A stretch of DNA of 64,000 nt from Isoetes taiwanensis (lineage: Eukaryota; Streptophyta; Lycopodiopsida; Isoetales; Isoetaceae). The stretch is from NCBI GenBank assembly GCA_021234155.1, contig JAJEKV010000001.1, positions 1,549,927 to 1,613,926 of the forward strand, in the 5' to 3' direction. This document shows, piece after piece, positions 58,101-64,000 of the stretch (positions are counted from its first letter, which is position 1; every line of letters starts with the position of its first letter). Below the pieces are notes generated by a model. It was given only the letters and a program-made list of their open reading frames with translations. It did no database searches and was not told the origin of the DNA. Made by a program: the position numbers and the translations under genes.

Positions 58101-61100
58101 CCTATTTGACAGATGGAATATTGAAGTACCAACTCTTGAAGTTAAATAAAAAAACAATATGGGATAGTAACTCACTTGATACCGCTTTGATTGTGTTGTC
58201 TTTCCAACACGAAGATATTTTCTGAAGACAAAAAACACAAAGGATTGATGAGAACACGCGTGCATTATAGTGTTAGCTACAATTGAGCATAATATGAATG
58301 GAATTCAAAATTCTAAACTTTTCTAACATCTCTTATTATGCATCCCTTTCCCCTACTATTTCTCGTTTACATCCACCTTAGACCTCTCTCTACATCTCCA
58401 TTTGTGTCGTGAGCATAGAAGAACAACGGAAGGAGGAAGCGAGGGTTGCGAGGGTTGCTCTAGAAAAACCCAATCGCCAGGATACCAAGAAGGCTAGTCA
58501 AGTATTAAAAGTAAGTCTTCTATTAAAAATTCTAAAAATTAATCTAGATTTTGCATGAATAGAGAAATGCAAACTTAGGCACTCAAGCAAAGACCATGGA
58601 CTTTTAAGGATTGAATTTTGATTTTGGTTGTCTTTATTGTGATCATTTTTTTTTTTTGGCAATATCGTATCTTAAATCTACTCTCGACTGACTAAATGAT
58701 TGCATGGTGCAACATTATATTCCAAAAACTATTATCTTAAACCATATTCACTAAATTTTAATATAATTGTTTCGAAGGAGACAACGTGCTGGAATTAATC
58801 AAATGGCCAAGCTAATAATGCATATGACATCGGAGAAATCCTAGCCATCCATTTGTTTTGGGAAAATTCAAGGAAGGTGTAATTTTTGGGGCATTCGATC
58901 TATGCCCTTCAAGTTAGGGCATTTAATCTAAACCGTTATTTAAAAAGTCTAACCATTATTAATCTTATTAATGCAATCTTATTAATGCCAACTATGATGT
59001 GGCAAATAGTATATAGTATTCAAGAGCATTTAATTTTGGAGGCGAAGTCTTAGGTCGTCGGATCTCCATGTGGGCATTTATGGGAATACATGGGGCATAA
59101 CCCACATCTGAGCACCGTCCGATTTGAGGGGCAGGTGAAATTATAGTCGCCAGATGGGTGATAAAGAAAGATGGCAAAATTGGAGCATGCTATCTTAGCC
59201 GTTGAAACTAGGGCATATAATCTAGACCGTTGATTAATAAGCCCATATTAAATGCTGTGGGATGAGGTGGCAGTACGCCTTTTATTTCTCAAAATTGGCG
59301 GCCTGCGGGCAGAGAGCGTTGTTGATGCTGCCGCCATAGCTACTTGCCGCCATGGCCAGAGCATTCATTTTTGGCATCAAAGAGCAGACACCGGGGAGGG
59401 ATGAAGGTCCGGCTTCTGCAAATTTTCCATATCTTGGGTTATTGCTTTTGCATAGGTGCCGAAGTGGAAATCGGGACTGAAGCAGGAAGTTTGTGGAGAT
59501 GGATTGAAGCGAGCAGAGAAATGGGAAGCGAAACAGCAATCTGTTCAATGCAGCACTTGCGAAAACATGTCGGTGGGCTAATTGAGCTCTATGGGACAAA
59601 ATTTCCTGTGTTGGAATTAGAATCTAGAGGGTTACCACCTCAGGGTTTTCGCATTCTCTGGTACAACACGTTTTCTTTCAGCATTCATCTCCGGCTGCAA
59701 TAGTAGCAGACCAGAAGGCTCCTTTTGGTGCCAACATCGCCCTTTGAATCCAGCATTACTACTTTGAGAGGCGCAAAGGCATGGTTTTTTCATTCTGACT
59801 TTATATCAGCAGGTAGAGAAAACTATATTCATCCTCTTGATTACATTCCACTAATATGTTTACTTGCATTTCTAAAGAGACCAGCGCATGGAGTCGCCGT
59901 CCTTCAAGGACCTGGGCATCTGCGATGAGCTAATCCCACTCTTGTCCAAGCTCAGGCCATACCCTTGGCGCTGTAGTTAGGGTATTCTATGGGCTTTCTT
60001 GCACAGCCAGGCAGTTCGGAGAAATCCAGGTCTGATTTCTACCACAGCGAAGAACAGGATGGATCATTCGGAGATAGCAGAGGATCGAGAAGAATTAGCT
60101 TAGAAACAGGGATTTAGGGCTAGAAAAAGGGGATCTGACCTCTGAATCAAAGGAACAGGGGCTAGAAACAGGATTAGAGCTTACGCATCATATCAGAATC
60201 TTCTCTTACGCATCATGGGTCGGTGTTAAAAACAGAGCATTTTGCAGAAGGCTATTTTCTGGGTTCAAATCCCGGAATGTTTGAGAGAAAAACTAGAGGA
60301 AAGCCGTTAAAACTCTGTTTGCATGCAGGCTCTTCTTTCACAAAAAAAATAGGTAGCGGTCAGATCAAGCGAAGACAGAGGGTATATACTGGATTGATGC
60401 AAGAAAACTTACAGATAGATGCAAGAAAACAGATAGATGCACAAAAACTTACAAAACTTACACACTGGACTGATGCAGAGCAAATCCGAGCACAGTTTTA
60501 GAATTTTTCAGTTATAGGTGATCTACTGAGTTATATACAGGCGGCCAAGGCCAAATAACCAGACACCAGGCACGCAGACTATCCACCGCCATAGTTTGTG
60601 GACAGGGATTATACACCGCCATAGCATAGCTTAGCTTGTGGACAGGGATTATACACCGCCATAGCATAGCTTAGCTTGTGGACACGACTAGACGGAGTTC
60701 GACGGATTAGATAAGGCTATACAAAAAACGTGGCAACAAAACCAACAAATCGATTGCGGCGCAGAAAAAATACCCACGACAAAAACAGAAAATAGAAATT
60801 TGTAACTCACTTATATATGTGTAGATAGATATATAATACTTAATCACTTGAGTATGCTTTCTTTGAAAGAGCTTTGTCACGGGATCCTTTGGGTATCAAA
60901 CATCTTCCTAACCGTTTTTGAATTCTAAGGTGATTTAATCCTTGGCATTGAAATAAATGGTTAGAGAATTAGATTCTCCAATGCGGCATAGTTGGCAACA
61001 ATGTTGTCCTTGTCTATGAAAGAAGGCATTGTTTAGCAACATGAAGTTCATTGTTTATGAGATTTTGAAGCAAAAGGTATCTTCTTTGGAAAACAAGCTA

Positions 61101-62566
61101 AAATGTGGGTCTCCTTTTCAAATTCGAGCTTGCTAATGAAGATAATGCTATTTCAAGCCATGCATGGTCTGTCCATACATCCCGGTAGCAATTAGGGTTT
61201 GACTTCACATTTGCTCTCTGCATTTTAAAAATCTCCCTCCGCCAAGCATCCAATGGAGAACATCGACATTGTGCAGCCAGCCAATCTGCATATTCGAACT
61301 ATATGACAGGACAACCAAAACATTAGAAGAATATACAAAAGTTCCAATTTGAGCGCAGGAAGAAATAAGGTGAACCACAAGCCCATTAATAATGTTGAGG
61401 AAAAAATCTTAATTTCAGTAGGTAATAGGTGTATGATGTAGATGGTGTGGTGATTGTCTTATAGATTGTAAAACTCCAGGGAAAGCTAAAGAAATTTGCA
61501 AAATTGTTGTTCTTTAATTTCTAGCAATAACTTCATCTTTGTTCATGACTCAGTGGAACCATTAATGCGCCTCTATGTGTAGCTCCAATTATTGCTTTAT
61601 AAGCCCATGGCATACATATAGGCTGCACCTTTTGTTGTATGTCTGATACATCTGGCTTATATATCATGATATCACTTTCAATGATTTAGCGCTTTCATTT
61701 AGACCTCCCTCGTGCCACTCATCAAGCCGCAAAATATATCGCCTACCGTAACAAAAAAGGCAAACAACAAGCTTCTCCTAGCAACATCATACGGGATTAA
61801 AAAGCATCCGTGAGCGAAGAATTAGAACAAATGATCTGCAGCTAGCCTACATCTAGGACTGATGCTAGTTTGGTTATAATACTGGATTCTCTTTGTTAAT
61901 GTACAACCGCGGAACTGCTTGTTCTAGAGAGTTTCGTGATATCGGACAAGAACGTATTTGCTATCACTTACGCAGATTAGCATGCTACGTGAAAATCAGT
62001 TATATTCCCACTGAGGGAACACAAGATATCAGGCCATCACTGTCAAACAATGATCAGCAATAAGTCAACAACTAATTTCCCAATGTGATATTTTCTTCTA
62101 TGTTCCGCAGACCAGTAATTCCCAAATTATTACCAATCTAAGTTTATCCAAAGATCTTAATCTAATCCCATGCATTGGCGTCTTTGTTAATGTCCGTGAC
62201 TGCTCCTTAGAAAATTTGGGTAGGAAAATAAGCAATATTTGATGGCTCTCTAGGAGATGCTGTCAAGAAAGCAACACAAGTAAATAGTCATAACTAATGC
62301 AAGAGACCAGTTTCCCAGATCCTTGTGTATATGTGACATTCTTGGTTGCCTTCTTTAGCAATAATCTTTCTTCTGTTTGTACTAAGATCCACCCTAGGAC
62401 TTTAAAAACCTTTACAAGTTATTAAAGGTTCTGAAGATCCACGCTAGGACACCAGAGAAGGACTGGCAACCATCTGGCAGGGGGGAGCTAAACCTTAGCA
62501 AAGCTAAACCCAGCAAAGCTACATCTTGCAATAGAGTAGTGTAACATGGGATCTATCTCTACAGAG
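58101..62566. other. Intergenic, Helitron 5' side and unknown sequence
   Basis: No supported gene. 58860-59280 holds three variants of a block like GGGCAT(T/A)TAATCTA(A/G)ACCGTT. At 59280-59300 the minus strand reads GAGAAATAAAAGGCGTAC, weakly like a Helitron 5' end. The open frame at 59344-59703 has no domain. 60596-60675 is a 40-bp unit (TTGTGGACAGGGATTATACA...) repeated twice exactly, with an incomplete copy before it. Confidence 0.35.
60596..60675. repeat. 40-bp exact tandem repeat
   Basis: 60596-60635 and 60636-60675 are identical; a partial unit (ATCCACCGCCATAG) precedes at 60581. Confidence 0.85.
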
Positions 62567-62572
62567 TTTATT
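62567..62572 (-). terminator. Candidate polyadenylation signal, FMO gene
   Basis: AATAAA on the minus strand 36 bases beyond the stop at 62608-62610. Confidence 0.45.
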
Positions 62573-62607
62573 AGAAATGACATTCAAACAGGCAGAACAA
62601 TAATGTA

Positions 62608-63575
62608 CTATATGCTGTCCAAATCCATCAAGGAGGGGAGGGAGGGGGAGAGAGAGACCCGGTCCCAATCCAGCTTGTGTGTATAGCGAGTTGGAACACC
62701 TTCATTATCAAGATGCCTGTAGAATGCCTCAATATTCTCAAGCATGTGTTGCTTTGAAGGAAGAATAGCCTGACCAGCCAAGACCATGGAGACCCATTTT
62801 GCTTGGAGCTCGCATAGCTGAAATGCAAAAACCTATCCCAAACACTGTGTACTTCAGGAATATGTGCTCAAAGACATGTGCACTTTAATATTGTAAAATT
62901 GAAATACCTTCAATGGCAGCCCAACAAAAGATAAAGATGGCGCCAATAATGGTGGGAACACATGCTCATATAAAGGCCCAACTCGATTGTCCGCGACACT
63001 CACTATACCCCCTGTGTCTAGAAACGGGAAAGAATATGAATACCTGAAATGACTTTGTTGGGACCTTTTCAAAAAGTTTGCAAATATATTTAAGCAAAAC
63101 CCTAGGGAGACTTTACCCTGTGCAATGCAAGATACAATCAGCAAATATAGAGGTGCCATCTTGAAAGCATATGGTCCCATCCTCATTAACGTGGTCAATC
63201 TGCAAGGATAGGTGTTTCCTCAGTATATGCCCTCACTAACCATAAAATAACGATGCTTATCGATTACGATACTTACTATTGGATGTCTCCAAAGTTTTCC
63301 TTCCATTAAAGGTATGGAAATGTTCTCATCCGCGGGCCATGTCCTTGCACATTGGTGAACCTCCTTTGCTACATCACACAGCTCCTTAGATATGTCTATC
63401 CCACTTGCGGCATTTCCAATGATCACAACCACCTGAAAGTATTGCATTAGCTGTTTTTTATGATGGAAATGTTTTAAGGAAAATGATATAAGTGACTGGA
63501 AACCTGATGTCTAAAAGGTTCAGGTATTCTATAATTGTGGTACGGAAGTTGCATACACCGCCATTTTGAAATCCC
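62608..63575 (-). CDS. Flavin-containing monooxygenase (FMO GS-OX-like), 3' exons
   Basis: Five exons read right to left: 63575-63504, 63432-63277, 63199-63117, 63043-62908, 62817-62608. GT-AG ends and phases agree throughout. Visible family features are HNYRIPEPFRHQ before the first junction, the NADP-binding VVVIIGNAASGIDIS, ILHCTGYSYSFPFLDT spanning an intron (the C-terminal TGY motif), RVGPLYEHVFPPLLAPSLSF and LCELQAKWVSMVLAG. These enzymes oxygenate nitrogen or sulfur using FAD and NADPH; GS-OX members act on glucosinolates, but this substrate cannot be inferred. The N-terminal FAD-binding exons are not seen between 63576 and the window end. The C-terminus after RYTHKLDWD is short and novel (SLSPSLPSLMDLDSI), lacking the usual Cys/Trp-rich tail. 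Confidence 0.88.
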
Positions 63576-63654
63576 CTGATAAATATTGTTTTCCCTAAAA
63601 GGTTAATATGCAAAACAATAAAAGGTGGATCCAGTTGCTACAAACATAACAAAC

Positions 63655-64000
63655 ATCTATATCTATATCTATATCTATCTATATATAATAATAAAGGCGT
63701 TTTATGATAGTCTGTGCGCGTTTTGGGCCCTTGATTTTTTGCATTTCAGAACTTCCATTTTAGAGCGTCCGATTTAAAATCAATTAGAAAGGTTTGTCTT
63801 TTCATTATTATGTGCCGGGGCTCCATTCGGCATTCCCTTCCATAGTAATGCGTTTTGGATTTATCTACTGTTTAAACTACAATCCTGATTTTGTTCATGT
63901 TTACGTTACATCATGATTTTTTTCCCTAAATGCTTGCGTCTTAACCGCTTTTCTTTGAAGTCTTTCAACTATCGAATTTGGACGCTTTGCTTTGATTAGG
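63655..64000 (+). mobile_element. Possible Helitron 5' end, cut by window edge
   Basis: ATCTATATCTATATCTATCTATATATAATA-type bases at 63657-63690 lead into ATAATAAAGGCGTTTTATG. Plant Helitrons commonly begin with TCTATA(C/T)-type sequence followed by AATAAAAGGCG. The following 300 bases have no coding. It lies upstream of the visible FMO exons, so it may be within an FMO intron or beyond the gene. No other end is in the window. Confidence 0.4.

Noticed and set aside
59344..59703. 119-codon plus-strand frame
   Set aside because: No domain, no paralogue in the window, surrounded by stops; could be chance or an unknown exon but not supportable.

Overview
This is nuclear DNA of a land plant. The evidence is chloroplast-type and plant-specific gene families with spliced GT-AG exons, chromodomain Ty3/gypsy and Ty1/copia retrotransposons, L1-type LINEs and a Rep/helicase Helitron. 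Diverged protein sequences, AT-rich introns and heavy transposon load would fit a large-genome plant such as a fern or gymnosperm, but the window alone does not settle the lineage. I see no bacterial operon, CRISPR array, rRNA or tRNA gene.

Host genes are few. (1) 11757-14606 (+): a WAV3/EDA40-type RING finger plus von Willebrand A (VWA) E3 ubiquitin-ligase-like gene with two coding exons; one missing base just after the VWA metal-site motif shifts its frame. (2) 29557-32956 (-): an intact eight-exon gene for a chloroplast PpiC (parvulin)-rhodanese fusion protein (STR12 type, 284 aa), all of whose splice phases agree. (3) 62608-63575 (-): the last five exons of a flavin-containing monooxygenase of the plant FMO GS-OX-like group; its 5' part is not seen in the window.

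The rest is mostly mobile DNA. 1-2051 is the leader and LTR of a minus-strand gypsy element. 2.5-2.9 kb and 10.2-10.5 kb hold two copies of one short foldback repeat family. 16.55-24.95 kb is a three-layer nest: an old minus-strand LINE is split by a 5'-truncated plus-strand LINE (16618-19451) and by a copia element (19904-23607, target-site duplication GATAT). Removing the copia element restores the LINE reading frame. 25.4-28.0 kb is another decayed LINE. 35.5-44.04 kb is a plus-strand chromovirus with its 3' LTR but no recognisable 5' LTR. It abuts a minus-strand, pol-deleted relative (44.04-50.24 kb). 52-58.1 kb is a minus-strand Helitron with coding for zinc finger, Rep and PIF1-like helicase, broken in several places. 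A Helitron-like 5' terminus lies at 63.66-63.70 kb.

No undescribed multi-gene system is convincing here. The best-supported items for a second look are the nested insertion, the C-to-T type decay of the chromovirus confirmed by its neighbour, the extra ORFs ahead of gag in that family, the WAV3 frameshift, and two strong hairpins at 5.3 and 34.9 kb.
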